Shown: positions 8,197 through 15,746, counted from the stretch's first letter. The stretch: DNA of 30,586 nucleotides from Methanobacteriaceae archaeon (GCA_011620845.1 WOYJ01000028.1:1-30586), one strand, 5' to 3'. Made by a program: numbers and translations. The notes: generated from the letters alone by a model not told the origin.

Positions 8197-8850
8197 ATGA
8201 ATCTCTGGAAAGGAATACCAACCGGACCATCCACCCCGGAAGTAGTATATGCTGTGGTGGAAATCCCTAAGGGGTCAAGGAACAAATATGAATATGATAA
8301 GGATAAAGAGGCATTTGCACTCGACCGGGTACTGTACTCACCATTCCATTACCCTGCTGAATACGGTATTATACCCCGGAGTCTCTGGGATGACGGAGAC
8401 CCCATGGACATCCTGGTTATAATGGACGAACCCACTTTCCCGGGATGCGTAATCGACGCCCGGCCCATCGGTGTTATGAGGATGATTGACGGTGGAGATA
8501 GCGACGATAAAATCCTGGCCGTACCTGTAAACGACGTCCGTTACAAGGATGTTGAAGATATAAGCGATGTGCCGGAATCACTCTTAAATGAAATCAGCCA
8601 TTTCTTCGAGGACTACAAGAAACTCGAAGGGAAGAAAACTGAAGTTAAGGGATGGGACGATGCACAAGCAGCACGTGAAGCCATAAACCATTCAGTGGAA
8701 TTATATAAAGAGAAACACACATTCGACAAAGAATTCGAGCAATTATCAAGCGAATTAGATAAAAATGTTAAAGAATTTGAAGCTTACCTTAGATCCAAAG
8801 GATTAGATGATAAGGTTAATGAATTTAAAGATTACCTTAAAAAAATGTAA
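8197..8850 (+). CDS. ppa: inorganic pyrophosphatase with C-terminal extension
   Basis: Family I soluble pyrophosphatase, hydrolysing PPi to drive biosynthetic reactions. Conserved active-site segments are ALDRVLYSPFHYPAEYG, DDGDPMDILV and the FFEDYKKLEGK region. The start is ATG 8197, with SD GGAGG at 8184-8188 eight bases away; an upstream in-frame ATG at 8170 lacks an SD. The protein is 217 aa, whereas archaeal family members usually end near 175 aa just after the YKEKH-type motif. Here about 40 extra residues (EFEQLSSELDKNVKEFEAYL onward) form a charged, heptad-like helix, probably a coiled coil. The catalytic core looks intact. Confidence 0.95.
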   Translation: MNLWKGIPTGPSTPEVVYAVVEIPKGSRNKYEYDKDKEAFALDRVLYSPFHYPAEYGIIPRSLWDDGDPMDILVIMDEPTFPGCVIDARPIGVMRMIDGGDSDDKILAVPVNDVRYKDVEDISDVPESLLNEISHFFEDYKKLEGKKTEVKGWDDAQAAREAINHSVELYKEKHTFDKEFEQLSSELDKNVKEFEAYLRSKGLDDKVNEFKDYLKKM

Positions 8851-8862
8851 ATTATATAAAAT
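8850..8862 (+). promoter_or_regulatory. putative TATA box for rpoE1
   Basis: AATTATATAAAAT just after the ppa stop, about 50 nt before the TTG start of rpoE1. It predicts a transcription start near 8882 and a short leader with the GAGGG SD at 8896-8900. Confidence 0.5.
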
Positions 8863-8907
8863 TTAGTTTAAAACAATAATTTTGCTTAGTTAAAAGAGGG
8901 ATTTAGT

Positions 8908-9528
8908 TTGTATTTAATATCCAAAATCGAAGACACGGTTAGAATCCCACCCAGCCGGTTTGATGAACCCATAAGAGATATTGCCGCTGAAGTTTTAAAT
9001 GAAAACTACGTGGGTAAGATCGATAAGAAACTGGGACTCATGGTCACCGTTAAAGAAATAGAAGAAATCGGTACTGGAAAAGTGATAATGGGTGACGGAG
9101 CAGCCTATCATGACGTAATATTCACCGCTCTATTCTTCAAACCGGAACTGCATGAAGTGGTGGAGGGAGAGGTAATAGAGATAACAGAATTCGGTGCCTT
9201 CATACGCATCGGACCAGTAGATGGACTGGTGCACGTATCACAGGTCACAGATGACTACATAAACTACGACGCCAAAAGAGGAGCCCTGCTTGGTAAAGAA
9301 TCCAAGAAAAGCCTGGAAGAAGGTAACAAGGTTCGGGCACGAATCGTGGCCCTGTCACTTAAGGGTAAATCTTCAAAGGAAACCAAGATCGGACTCACCA
9401 TGAGACAGCCCGGCCTGGGCAGATTCGAATGGATAGAAGAAGAGAAACAGAAAGGTAAAGATAAAGGCAAACCCAAAGGTAAAGGCAAACCCAAAGGTAA
9501 AGGAAAAAGTAAAGGAAGGAAGAAATAG
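8908..9528 (+). CDS. rpoE1: DNA-directed RNA polymerase subunit E' (Rpo7) with basic repeat tail
   Basis: Rpo7/RPB7 homologue that pairs with Rpo4 in the stalk of archaeal RNA polymerase. The N-terminal RNP-like domain (MYLISKIEDTVRIPPSRFD) is followed by an S1/OB domain (EGEVIEITEFGAFIRIGPVD, VHVSQVTDD). TTG start with SD GAGGG seven bases upstream. At 206 aa it is longer than usual because of a Lys/Gly/Pro tail (about residues 180-206). That tail includes two exact copies of an 18-nt unit (9463-9480, 9481-9498) encoding KGKPKG. The core is complete; the spt4 ATG follows two bases after the stop. Confidence 0.96.
   Translation: MYLISKIEDTVRIPPSRFDEPIRDIAAEVLNENYVGKIDKKLGLMVTVKEIEEIGTGKVIMGDGAAYHDVIFTALFFKPELHEVVEGEVIEITEFGAFIRIGPVDGLVHVSQVTDDYINYDAKRGALLGKESKKSLEEGNKVRARIVALSLKGKSSKETKIGLTMRQPGLGRFEWIEEEKQKGKDKGKPKGKGKPKGKGKSKGRKK
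9463..9498 (+). repeat. tandem 18-nt repeat encoding KGKPKG
   Basis: Two exact adjacent copies of AAAGGCAAACCCAAAGGT inside the 3' end of rpoE1. Related partial units flank it. Such in-frame repeats can change tail length by slippage without breaking the gene. Confidence 0.85.
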
Positions 9529-9530
9529 AT

Positions 9531-9713
9531 ATGGTTACCAAAGCATGTACCCAATGTCATAGGCTCATGGAAGAGGACAGATGCGCCATCTGCAATGTAT
9601 CCAGCTCCCGGAACTGGAGTGGATTTCTCATCATAGTTGATCCAGAAAAATCAGATATAGCCAAGGAATTAGGTATAACCTTACCTGGAGAATACGCCCT
9701 GAGGGTTAGATAG
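9531..9713 (+). CDS. spt4: transcription elongation factor Spt4 (RNA polymerase subunit E'')
   Basis: A 60-aa zinc-finger protein that forms the Spt4/Spt5 elongation complex. Zinc ligands are C6, C9, C18 and C21. The following NVSSSRNWSGFLIIVDPEKS and the ending LPGEYALRVR are characteristic. It begins two bases after rpoE1, and its stop TAG overlaps the GTG of the next gene, so the three are one transcript with likely coupled translation. Confidence 0.96.
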   Translation: MVTKACTQCHRLMEEDRCAICNVSSSRNWSGFLIIVDPEKSDIAKELGITLPGEYALRVR

Positions 9714-10246
9714 TGTTAATATTAAAAGAGGAAGAACGAGGAGCATTTAAGAAACCTTTTGGAGAAATTTATTCCTCAGTAGCAGAGATAAAGAAAACTC
9801 TGGAAAAATATAAAAACAATCACCAACTTATCATTTCCATTGGAGATGCCACAACATCAAACCTCATTAACACTGGTATAACACCGGGTATTGGCATCAT
9901 AGACCATCGGATTGAAAGAAAAGAAACAGAAAAGGATGATGAATTAAGTTACTTTCACGCTCTATTAAACGCAGCAAACCCACCAGGAACCATCACCGAA
10001 GAGCTCTTGGATGCCATCATCAAGGCATATGAGCTTAACAAGACCGGAAATAAAGTCCTGATAATAGTGGATGGTGAAGAAGACCTGGCGGTACTGCCCT
10101 GCGTGATCACCGCCCCACCTGGAACGGTTGTGCTTTACGGCCAGCCAGGAGAGGGTGTGGTGTTATGTGAAGTTGATAGATTCAAAGATATAGCCGAAGA
10201 ATTTATGGATAAATTTAAAGGAGACCTACCATGGAAATCAATATAA
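9713..10246 (+). CDS. GTP-dependent dephospho-CoA kinase (DUF359)
   Basis: Archaeal GTP-dependent dephospho-CoA kinase, which catalyses the last step of CoA synthesis and is unrelated to bacterial CoaE. The 177-aa protein shows the family blocks SIGDATTSNL, IIDHRIERK, NPPGTITEEL, VDGEEDLAVLP and YGQPGEGVV, rich in the acidic residues used in catalysis. The GTG start overlaps the spt4 stop (TAGTG), with GAGGG at 9701-9705 as SD. Its end overlaps the S24e start by 16 nt. Function follows from the characterised family; the motifs are complete. Confidence 0.9.
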   Translation: MLILKEEERGAFKKPFGEIYSSVAEIKKTLEKYKNNHQLIISIGDATTSNLINTGITPGIGIIDHRIERKETEKDDELSYFHALLNAANPPGTITEELLDAIIKAYELNKTGNKVLIIVDGEEDLAVLPCVITAPPGTVVLYGQPGEGVVLCEVDRFKDIAEEFMDKFKGDLPWKSI

Positions 10247-10572
10247 CCCAGAAAACAGAAAACCCACTGTTAGACAGGACCGAAATAGAATTTGACTGCA
10301 CCTACCAGGGTGAATCAACACCCAAAATCTTAGATGTCAAGAACAAACTGGTGGCAGTTTTAGATGCAGATAAGAACCTGCTGGTAGTGGACAAACTGAA
10401 ACCACAGTTTGGAGAAGGAAAGGCCGTAGGATATGCTAAAGTCTACGATTCAGCAGAGAGCCTGTCTTCCACTGAGAGGAAGCACATCCTGGAAAAAAAC
10501 CAGGAACCAGTCAAGGAAGAAGCTGAAGAGGAAGAAGTTGAGGCTGAATCTGAAGAAGAAGCTGAAGGATAA
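10231..10572 (+). CDS. rps24e: ribosomal protein S24e
   Basis: A 113-aa small-subunit protein with family segments NPLLDRTEIEF, FGEGKAVGYAKVYDS and the RKHILEKN end of the globular part. The last 20 residues are almost all Glu and Ala (EEAEEEEVEAESEEEAEG), a strongly acidic tail longer than needed for the fold. GGAG at 10220-10223 inside the DUF359 gene is the SD. It overlaps the preceding gene by 16 nt and precedes S27ae. Confidence 0.95.
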   Translation: MEINITQKTENPLLDRTEIEFDCTYQGESTPKILDVKNKLVAVLDADKNLLVVDKLKPQFGEGKAVGYAKVYDSAESLSSTERKHILEKNQEPVKEEAEEEEVEAESEEEAEG

Positions 10573-10629
10573 TTACATTTACAAACAAAGATACTGTTCC
10601 CCTAAAAAACCCATTAAGGAGGAAATACG

Positions 10630-10794
10630 ATGAAGAAATGCGAACTCTACGAGGTTAAAGATAACAAAATCATCAGAAAAAACCCGGAATGTGTCCGTTG
10701 CTCACACGGAGTCTTCATGGCTGACCATGGAGACCGTTACGCCTGTGGTAAATGCGGATACACTGAATGGAAGACTAAAGATAAAAAAACTTAA
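10630..10794 (+). CDS. rps27ae: ribosomal protein S27ae
   Basis: A short gene of 54 codons starting MKKCELYEVK, behind an AGGAGG SD at about 10618-10623. It encodes the S27ae zinc-ribbon protein, with C21, C24, C39 and C42 as ligands in ECVRCSHGVFMADHGDRYAC. Length is typical of the archaeal protein, which lacks the ubiquitin fusion of eukaryotes. It closes the S6e-to-S27ae block; a T-rich stretch (10797-10803, 10805-10814) follows. Confidence 0.95.
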   Translation: MKKCELYEVKDNKIIRKNPECVRCSHGVFMADHGDRYACGKCGYTEWKTKDKKT

Positions 10795-10796
10795 AA

Positions 10797-10815
10797 TTTT
10801 TTTACTTCTTTTTAA
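10797..10815 (+). terminator. T-rich terminator after S27ae
   Basis: A T7 run and further T tracts within 20 bases of the S27ae stop mark the likely end of the ribosomal transcript, 34 bases before the argH SD region. Confidence 0.45.
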
Positions 10816-10848
10816 CTTTTTAAAATAACAACGTCGAGGCGGTTGCAA

Positions 10849-12255
10849 ATGAATCTGAGGTCAGGAAGGTTAAAAGGTAAGATGACCAGTGATGCTGCGC
10901 AATTCACCTCATCCCTTGATTTTGACCAGAGAATATTTCTAGCGGACATTCAATGCAATTTAGCCCATACCACCATGCTGAAGGAGCAGGGCATCATACC
11001 CGAAGACGATGCAGACCAAATTCTCCAGGCACTAAATGAACTGGAGGAAGAAGGAATCGATGCACTGGATATAGATCCCTCAGTTGAAGACATCCATATG
11101 GCCTTAGAAAACTATGTCACCTCTAAGGTAGGTGAAGTGGCCGGCTTCATGCATACCGGTAAATCCAGAAACGACCAGGTGGCCACGGATCTCAGACTGG
11201 TGCTCCGGGAAGAGCTTTCCACCATTCAGGCCCATCTATTGAAATTCATTTCTGGCATACTGGACCTGGCAGATAGACATACCGAGACTGTGATGGTGGG
11301 ATACACCCACCTGCAGCATGCACAGCCCACCACCTTTGCACATCACCTGTTATCTTACGCTTATGCACTTAAACGGGACTATGAAAGGGTAAAAGATGCT
11401 TACAAGCGGGTGGATATGTGCCCCTTAGGTTCAGCGGCACTTACCACTACCAGCTTTCCCATCGACCGGAAAAGGACCTGTGAATTACTGGGATTCTCCA
11501 AGATACTCAAAAATTCCATAGATGGTGTAAGCTCCCGGGACTTCATATCCGAAACCGTATCTTCCCTATCTATTTTATGTATCACCCTTTCTAAAATTTG
11601 TGAGGAGCTCATAATCTGGAGCACCTACGAGTTTGGTTTAATTGAGATTGCCGGGGAATATTCCAGCACATCCTCCATCATGCCCCAGAAGAAGAACCCC
11701 GATGTGGCGGAGATCGCCCGGGCCAAATGCGCCGGAGTCTACGGTGAACTGGTGGCTATATTAACTATTCTCAAATCATTACCCCAGAGTTACAACCGGG
11801 ACTTACAGGAGGTAACCCCACACCTGTGGAGTGCTGTAGACAGCAGTCATTCACTTTTAAACATCACCGCAGATATGCTATCCACCACCGAATTCAACCA
11901 GGAACGAGGGGAGGAGCTGGCTGAAGCTAACTTTTCCACTGCTACTGAACTGGCTGATCTAATGGTGAAAGAGAAAAAACTACCCTTCCGGGTGGCCCAC
12001 CAGATAGTGGGCCGAACTGTGAGTAAAGCCATCGAGGAGGGGCTTAAACCATCGGACATCAACCCAAAGTACATCGATATGGTAGCCCAGGAGTTAACCG
12101 GTGAAAACCTTAAACTGGACGGAAAACTGGTTAAAAATGCGTTAGACCCGAAAAAGGTTGTTCGCACCCGTAATGTTATCGGTGGACCTGCACCGGAGAT
12201 GGTGGAGGAAGCTATCTCCAATTTGAGGGAATTTGTGGATCGTGAGATTAAATAA
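10849..12255 (+). CDS. argH: argininosuccinate lyase
   Basis: Cleaves argininosuccinate to arginine and fumarate in arginine biosynthesis. The 468-aa protein belongs to the fumarase/aspartase superfamily. HTGKSRNDQVATDLRL and YTHLQHAQPTT are the first two substrate-binding regions, and the signature SSIMPQKKNPD lies at about residues 275-285, containing the catalytic-loop Ser. An in-frame TTG lies at 10843, but GAGG at 10836-10839 is better spaced for ATG 10849. The gene is not metabolically related to the ribosomal block before it and follows a T-rich stretch, so it is probably a separate unit. Confidence 0.96.
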   Translation: MNLRSGRLKGKMTSDAAQFTSSLDFDQRIFLADIQCNLAHTTMLKEQGIIPEDDADQILQALNELEEEGIDALDIDPSVEDIHMALENYVTSKVGEVAGFMHTGKSRNDQVATDLRLVLREELSTIQAHLLKFISGILDLADRHTETVMVGYTHLQHAQPTTFAHHLLSYAYALKRDYERVKDAYKRVDMCPLGSAALTTTSFPIDRKRTCELLGFSKILKNSIDGVSSRDFISETVSSLSILCITLSKICEELIIWSTYEFGLIEIAGEYSSTSSIMPQKKNPDVAEIARAKCAGVYGELVAILTILKSLPQSYNRDLQEVTPHLWSAVDSSHSLLNITADMLSTTEFNQERGEELAEANFSTATELADLMVKEKKLPFRVAHQIVGRTVSKAIEEGLKPSDINPKYIDMVAQELTGENLKLDGKLVKNALDPKKVVRTRNVIGGPAPEMVEEAISNLREFVDREIK

Positions 12256-12263
12256 TTTGACCA

Positions 12264-12289
12264 TCCATAACAAATAATGGACTGTTTTT
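12264..12289 (+). terminator. putative hairpin terminator after argH
   Basis: A 5-bp stem TCCAT / ATGGA with an 8-nt loop (12264-12281) is followed by TTTTT at 12285-12289, nine bases after the argH stop. The short stem makes this tentative. Confidence 0.35.
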
Positions 12290-12322
12290 CTACTGTAGAC
12301 TTTAATATGGGAATGTCTTTTT

Positions 12323-12517
12323 ATGACGCGAAATCTAATGGAAGAACTCCACAAGGAATATGAAGGTATTCAGAGAATAGAAAAGGAAGAAAGAGCCTTA
12401 ATTATTTACGCAGATGATGATACCCTCTGGAAGATCCTGGAAGACTACCGGGACGAGTTCAACATGGAGTTGGAAGCAGGGACTGGGGTGGAGCATTTTA
12501 TAAGGGTTGTTATCTGA
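12323..12517 (+). CDS. small hypothetical protein
   Basis: A 64-aa soluble protein with no family I recognise. It is acidic and helix-prone at the start (MEELHKEYEGIQRIEKEERA), then has a compact-looking ALIIYADDDTLWKILEDY segment and ends GTGVEHFIRVVI, which suggests a small alpha/beta fold. ATG 12323 is preceded by GGGA ten bases away; ATG 12338 is an alternative without an SD. Codon use and lack of competing frames support a real gene, but no context links it to argH beyond same-strand proximity. Confidence 0.6.
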   Translation: MTRNLMEELHKEYEGIQRIEKEERALIIYADDDTLWKILEDYRDEFNMELEAGTGVEHFIRVVI

Positions 12518-12547
12518 AAGAAGTTTATTTATTTCACTCCCTTTCCT

Positions 12548-12709
12548 TCATATTTTTTTCCGTACCTCTTCTGCCAATTCCTCATCCTCCAGAACCACCG
12601 GACCCTGATATCCACAATTGTAACAATGCCACAGAGACCATAATAATGGATTAATCCATTTTATATTGGTTGAACCACAGTTGGGACACTATTTAGCTCT
12701 AATTTTCAT
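12548..12709 (-). pseudogene. small zinc-ribbon protein gene interrupted by in-frame TAG
   Basis: On the minus strand, 54 codons from ATG 12709 to TGA 12548 read MKIRAK-stop-CPNCGSTNIKWINPLLWSLW, then HCYNCGYQGPVVLEDEELAE and a short basic end. This is a two-CxxC zinc ribbon (CPNC and CYNC), and the tail is coherent. Codon 7 is TAG (plus-strand 12689-12691), immediately before the first Cys; one base change from TAT/TAC (Tyr) explains it. No alternative start lies between the TAG and the first CxxC. A TATA box sits 26 bases before the ATG, so the promoter is retained. Possible readings: recent nonsense mutation, sequencing error, or stop readthrough. Pyrrolysine is not expected in this order. 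Confidence 0.65.
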
Positions 12710-12728
12710 TAAACATCCCTTTATCGCA

Positions 12729-12742
12729 ATATTTATATATGA
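12729..12742. promoter_or_regulatory. shared bidirectional TATA box between 12709(-) and 12763(+)
   Basis: ATTTATATAT (12731-12740) is nearly symmetric, and its centre is about 26 nt from the minus-strand ATG 12709 and 28 nt from the plus-strand ATG 12763. With archaeal transcription starting about 25 nt from the TATA centre, both genes would be leaderless. Confidence 0.45.
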
Positions 12743-12762
12743 ACTTTTACATATAATACAAT

Positions 12763-12918
12763 ATGAGAGACCAAACCACCAAAGAAATCATAGGTATAGT
12801 TGCCATAATAATTGGTATCTTGATTATTGTGTACCCTGCTTTATTAGGCTGGCTTGTCGGAATTTTCCTGGTTATTTACGGAGTTCTGGAATTAATAATG
12901 ATGCCCAAAGGATCGTAA
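12763..12918 (+). CDS. small membrane protein (DUF3096-like)
   Basis: A 51-aa protein starting MRDQTTKEIIG. It has two hydrophobic helices (about residues 9-25 and 28-46) separated by a YPALLGW turn and ends with MMPKGS. The pattern of Ile/Val-rich helix, YP turn and Leu-Val-Gly-Ile-Phe helix resembles the DUF3096 family of tiny membrane proteins of unknown function. It lacks an SD but has a TATA box at the right distance for a leaderless mRNA, and diverges from the broken zinc-ribbon gene 53 nt away. Family match is from pattern only. Confidence 0.65.
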   Translation: MRDQTTKEIIGIVAIIIGILIIVYPALLGWLVGIFLVIYGVLELIMMPKGS

Positions 12919-12999
12919 AGACCCACTATTTCACATTTACACCAAATGAACTGGAACCGAATATTAATACATTACACCCAATTTTAACGATGGAAATCC

Positions 13000-14031
13000 C
13001 TAATCCTTCTTATTTCTACATAAACTCATAACCATATCCAGTGCCTCGCCAGGCTCCAGTATCCCTGCCCTAGTTTCTCTGAGCACTCTCTGTACCGAAA
13101 AACGGCTCATATAGTTGTACCTCTTTTTAACCTCCGCCAACAAGGGACAACCATATCCACCAGTGGATATCACCCCATACTCCCCGGCTAATGCTTTAGT
13201 TTCACCTTTGGTAGCGGAGAGCATAGCCGGTAAGCTGATCCTTAAAACATCCCCCCTATAAACAGATGATTGGGCTCCGGTTGCCAGTAAATCTCCAAAT
13301 ATCAAAAAGAGTACCCCTTCTTTTTGCGCATAGTCCAGTATGGTTTCCTCTATTACCTTGGAGCACCTACCACAGGGATGATACCTCCCCTCCAGGGCAC
13401 CATCTATCACCGGGGACATATCAGCATCCAGGTAACGGTGTTCTACATCCAACTTTCCAGTGATTGTCTCCACCCTATCCCGGAGATATTTCGGTAAAAT
13501 GATATCCCCAGGGTTAACAGTAACTGCCAGGGGATGGAAACCCATCTTCTCAGCCACAATCAATGAAAAACTGCTGTCCACCCCTCCAGATAAGGCAACC
13601 ATTGCTTTATGGTGTTTAGACTTTGAATATCCGCTGAAATCTTCCAAAATACTCTTTAAATTGTACGGTTGTTCTATCCTATTTTCAAGTAGTTTTGAAA
13701 GATTATCTAGGGGTAAACGAATCTTGTCATCAAAATCTCTCTTTACTTCTCCCAGTCTCTTGAGTGCCAATTCCATCCGGTATTTACGTAAAAGAATATC
13801 TGAATAGGCTTCTACATGGATGTGATCTACCTTCAACTCTTCTTTGAGTTTCCCTACCACCCATCCACCTTTACCTATCACTAAAGATTTCTCAGGCCGG
13901 TCGGATGCTATGATGAGCAGTTCTGACTTTTTTGCATCGAATATAACATCAGTTATATCTGGTGTTAAGTTTTCGTGGCCTATTTCCCTCCGGATCTGGG
14001 AAATAGCAGTGAGTATTTCCTCTTTTTCCAT
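13000..14031 (-). CDS. KH-domain / PP-loop ATPase fusion protein
   Basis: A 343-aa protein in two parts. Residues 1-100 contain a KH-type RNA-binding motif (VIGKGGWVVGKL, about 51-62). The second half is an N-type ATP pyrophosphatase (PP-loop) with SGGVDSS at 148-154. A CGRC pair at 220-223 and another Cys in GYGCPLL are suitable for sulfur transfer or metal binding. PP-loop enzymes adenylate substrates such as tRNA bases during thiolation, so a tRNA-modifying role is plausible but not shown. ATG 14031 is preferred over ATG 14040 because AGGATG then sits at SD distance. It lies 50 nt downstream of the glycosyltransferase gene on the same strand. Confidence 0.8.
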   Translation of the reverse strand: MEKEEILTAISQIRREIGHENLTPDITDVIFDAKKSELLIIASDRPEKSLVIGKGGWVVGKLKEELKVDHIHVEAYSDILLRKYRMELALKRLGEVKRDFDDKIRLPLDNLSKLLENRIEQPYNLKSILEDFSGYSKSKHHKAMVALSGGVDSSFSLIVAEKMGFHPLAVTVNPGDIILPKYLRDRVETITGKLDVEHRYLDADMSPVIDGALEGRYHPCGRCSKVIEETILDYAQKEGVLFLIFGDLLATGAQSSVYRGDVLRISLPAMLSATKGETKALAGEYGVISTGGYGCPLLAEVKKRYNYMSRFSVQRVLRETRAGILEPGEALDMVMSLCRNKKD

Positions 14032-14081
14032 GGATTTCATCCTTTAGTCTTGAATATCTCTTCCTTTTGAGTTCTTCTTGT

Positions 14082-15746
14082 TTAAGAATCTCTCTGGTAG
14101 ATCCAGATACTTCCCATCTTCGCAATCACATGATAACCTGGTATCTCCCATTTAGGATCGGTGAGGGCGTCTATATAGTAGTCTGCCTCGTTGTCCAGTA
14201 GAAATCTGCTGAATGCTTCTGGATCTGGGTACAGGCGGGGGACTGCAAATTTAACTTCCTTTTTAAGGGACCAGGTGACTGCCGGGTCGTAGTCTGAGAA
14301 TATGTTTTTATCATGGTAGCTGGGGTCGTACTGGGTGAGCCAGTCACTGGAGTTTTGTATGTAGTAACCGTAGCCGTGTTTAGGTGTGTGGCCTACATGG
14401 ACCGCTACCGTGGACACCAACAGTATGATGGCCACGATGAGATAAACATGCTCCGATTTTATCTTTTTAAAACTTATACGGGAATTGTATTTCTCGATCA
14501 CAGTACTTAAACCTAAAATGATGAAGTAAGCCAGTGCAGGGGTCATGGTGATGAAGTAACGGTCTACCTTAAGGGGGATTATACTGTGGAATATGAAAAA
14601 GGCTGCAAACCAGGATAGAAATAGGAAATCCATCTCCAATTTTTCATCAGCACCTTTAAACAGCCTGTATCCTGTAAATAGAGCTGCTAAAAATATCAGC
14701 TCCGTGATTAAATAGGATGAGTAGAAGAAGCTCAAGGCTCCCAGACATAATAAGACAACCAGTATCAGAGAGTGTATAATTGTACTCTTCCCATCAGAAT
14801 CCATATTTCCAATTTTTTTCTTAAATATCTGGTAGAGATAAATCCCCAATCCTAATATAACGATGATAATTAATATGTAAGCTAGTATAGATGGAAATCC
14901 CTGTGAAGGATTCTGTATCTCATGGTAAACACCTTGTAGAGGGCCAACGGATATGTAGTTAAGCAGGTTGTTCAGGAAATATAACTTATCTGGGTTATAA
15001 CCTAAATCATTAACCGCGCCACTGGCGCCCATCACCGTAGAGGTGAACAGGTTGATGAGAGGGTCGAGGTTACCCAGTTTATTGTACAAATAAGCCATAA
15101 ATGGTACGATGAGGGCTAAACTACCCAATACACCTATGATTATCTTTTTAAAATTCTGCAGAAGATTATCGTTTATCAAGAGGTACAGGAATATGGGGAA
15201 GACCAGCATAACCGAGGTGTACCTGGCCAGGAAAGCCACCATCAGCAGGGGAAATACCAGGTATAGGCATCTGGAATCTTTCCTCACACCCAGAACCAGC
15301 AAATATATAGTCCATATGGAAAATGCGACTCCCGGGATATCTATAGCCCCGGAGACTGCCCAGGTAAATATCAGTGGAAATGATAAGAAAATTAAAGACC
15401 CGGAGAAACTCTGGATTTCATTAAACCGCTGCCTGAACAGCAAGTAAAGCCCGGCCACTGCAAAGATGAGTAGTACAGCGTCCAGTATGAATAGTGCGTT
15501 GGCTGATATATATCCCGCCCGGAAAACCAGGGAGGTTAAAAAAGGCATTAAGGGGGATAGATAAATAACGCTCAAATTAGCAACTGGTATCCCTGCGAAG
15601 ATCAGTGCGTTGTTCAGATAAACAAAGACATCGTAGTAAGGCACTCCAATGTGAATCTGTTTATAGAATAGATAGACAATGATTAGTCCTGTGATTAAAA
15701 GTAGAATGAACAATGGTTTTTTTGAGAGTTTCCGGATGCTGTACAT
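14082..15746 (-). CDS. GT-C family membrane glycosyltransferase-like protein
   Basis: A 554-aa integral membrane protein with about twelve predicted helices and a C-terminal soluble region of about 100 residues (from about 455). The architecture matches the GT-C fold of ArnT/PMT-like enzymes, which move sugars from polyprenyl-phosphate donors to lipids or proteins outside the membrane. A conserved-type acidic residue, D39, sits in the first extracytoplasmic loop (PYYDVFVYLNNAL), where GT-C enzymes hold a catalytic or metal-binding Asp. Start ATG 15746 follows GGGTGA (15756-15751). The acceptor is unknown; S-layer or lipid glycosylation is a guess. It is likely co-transcribed with the KH/PP-loop gene. 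Confidence 0.8.
   Translation of the reverse strand: MYSIRKLSKKPLFILLLITGLIIVYLFYKQIHIGVPYYDVFVYLNNALIFAGIPVANLSVIYLSPLMPFLTSLVFRAGYISANALFILDAVLLIFAVAGLYLLFRQRFNEIQSFSGSLIFLSFPLIFTWAVSGAIDIPGVAFSIWTIYLLVLGVRKDSRCLYLVFPLLMVAFLARYTSVMLVFPIFLYLLINDNLLQNFKKIIIGVLGSLALIVPFMAYLYNKLGNLDPLINLFTSTVMGASGAVNDLGYNPDKLYFLNNLLNYISVGPLQGVYHEIQNPSQGFPSILAYILIIIVILGLGIYLYQIFKKKIGNMDSDGKSTIIHSLILVVLLCLGALSFFYSSYLITELIFLAALFTGYRLFKGADEKLEMDFLFLSWFAAFFIFHSIIPLKVDRYFITMTPALAYFIILGLSTVIEKYNSRISFKKIKSEHVYLIVAIILLVSTVAVHVGHTPKHGYGYYIQNSSDWLTQYDPSYHDKNIFSDYDPAVTWSLKKEVKFAVPRLYPDPEAFSRFLLDNEADYYIDALTDPKWEIPGYHVIAKMGSIWIYQRDS

Noticed and set aside
12689..12691. In-frame TAG in the zinc-ribbon gene read as pyrrolysine
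   Set aside because: Pyrrolysine decoding is known from Methanosarcinales and some other lineages with methylamine methyltransferases, not from Methanobacteriales-type genomes. The window has no pyl genes, and Tyr is the natural residue before CPNC.
12666..13031. Plus-strand 121-aa open frame
   Set aside because: It overlaps the zinc-ribbon frame on one side and the small membrane protein in another frame on the other. Its composition is noncoding-like, with low sense and no SD.
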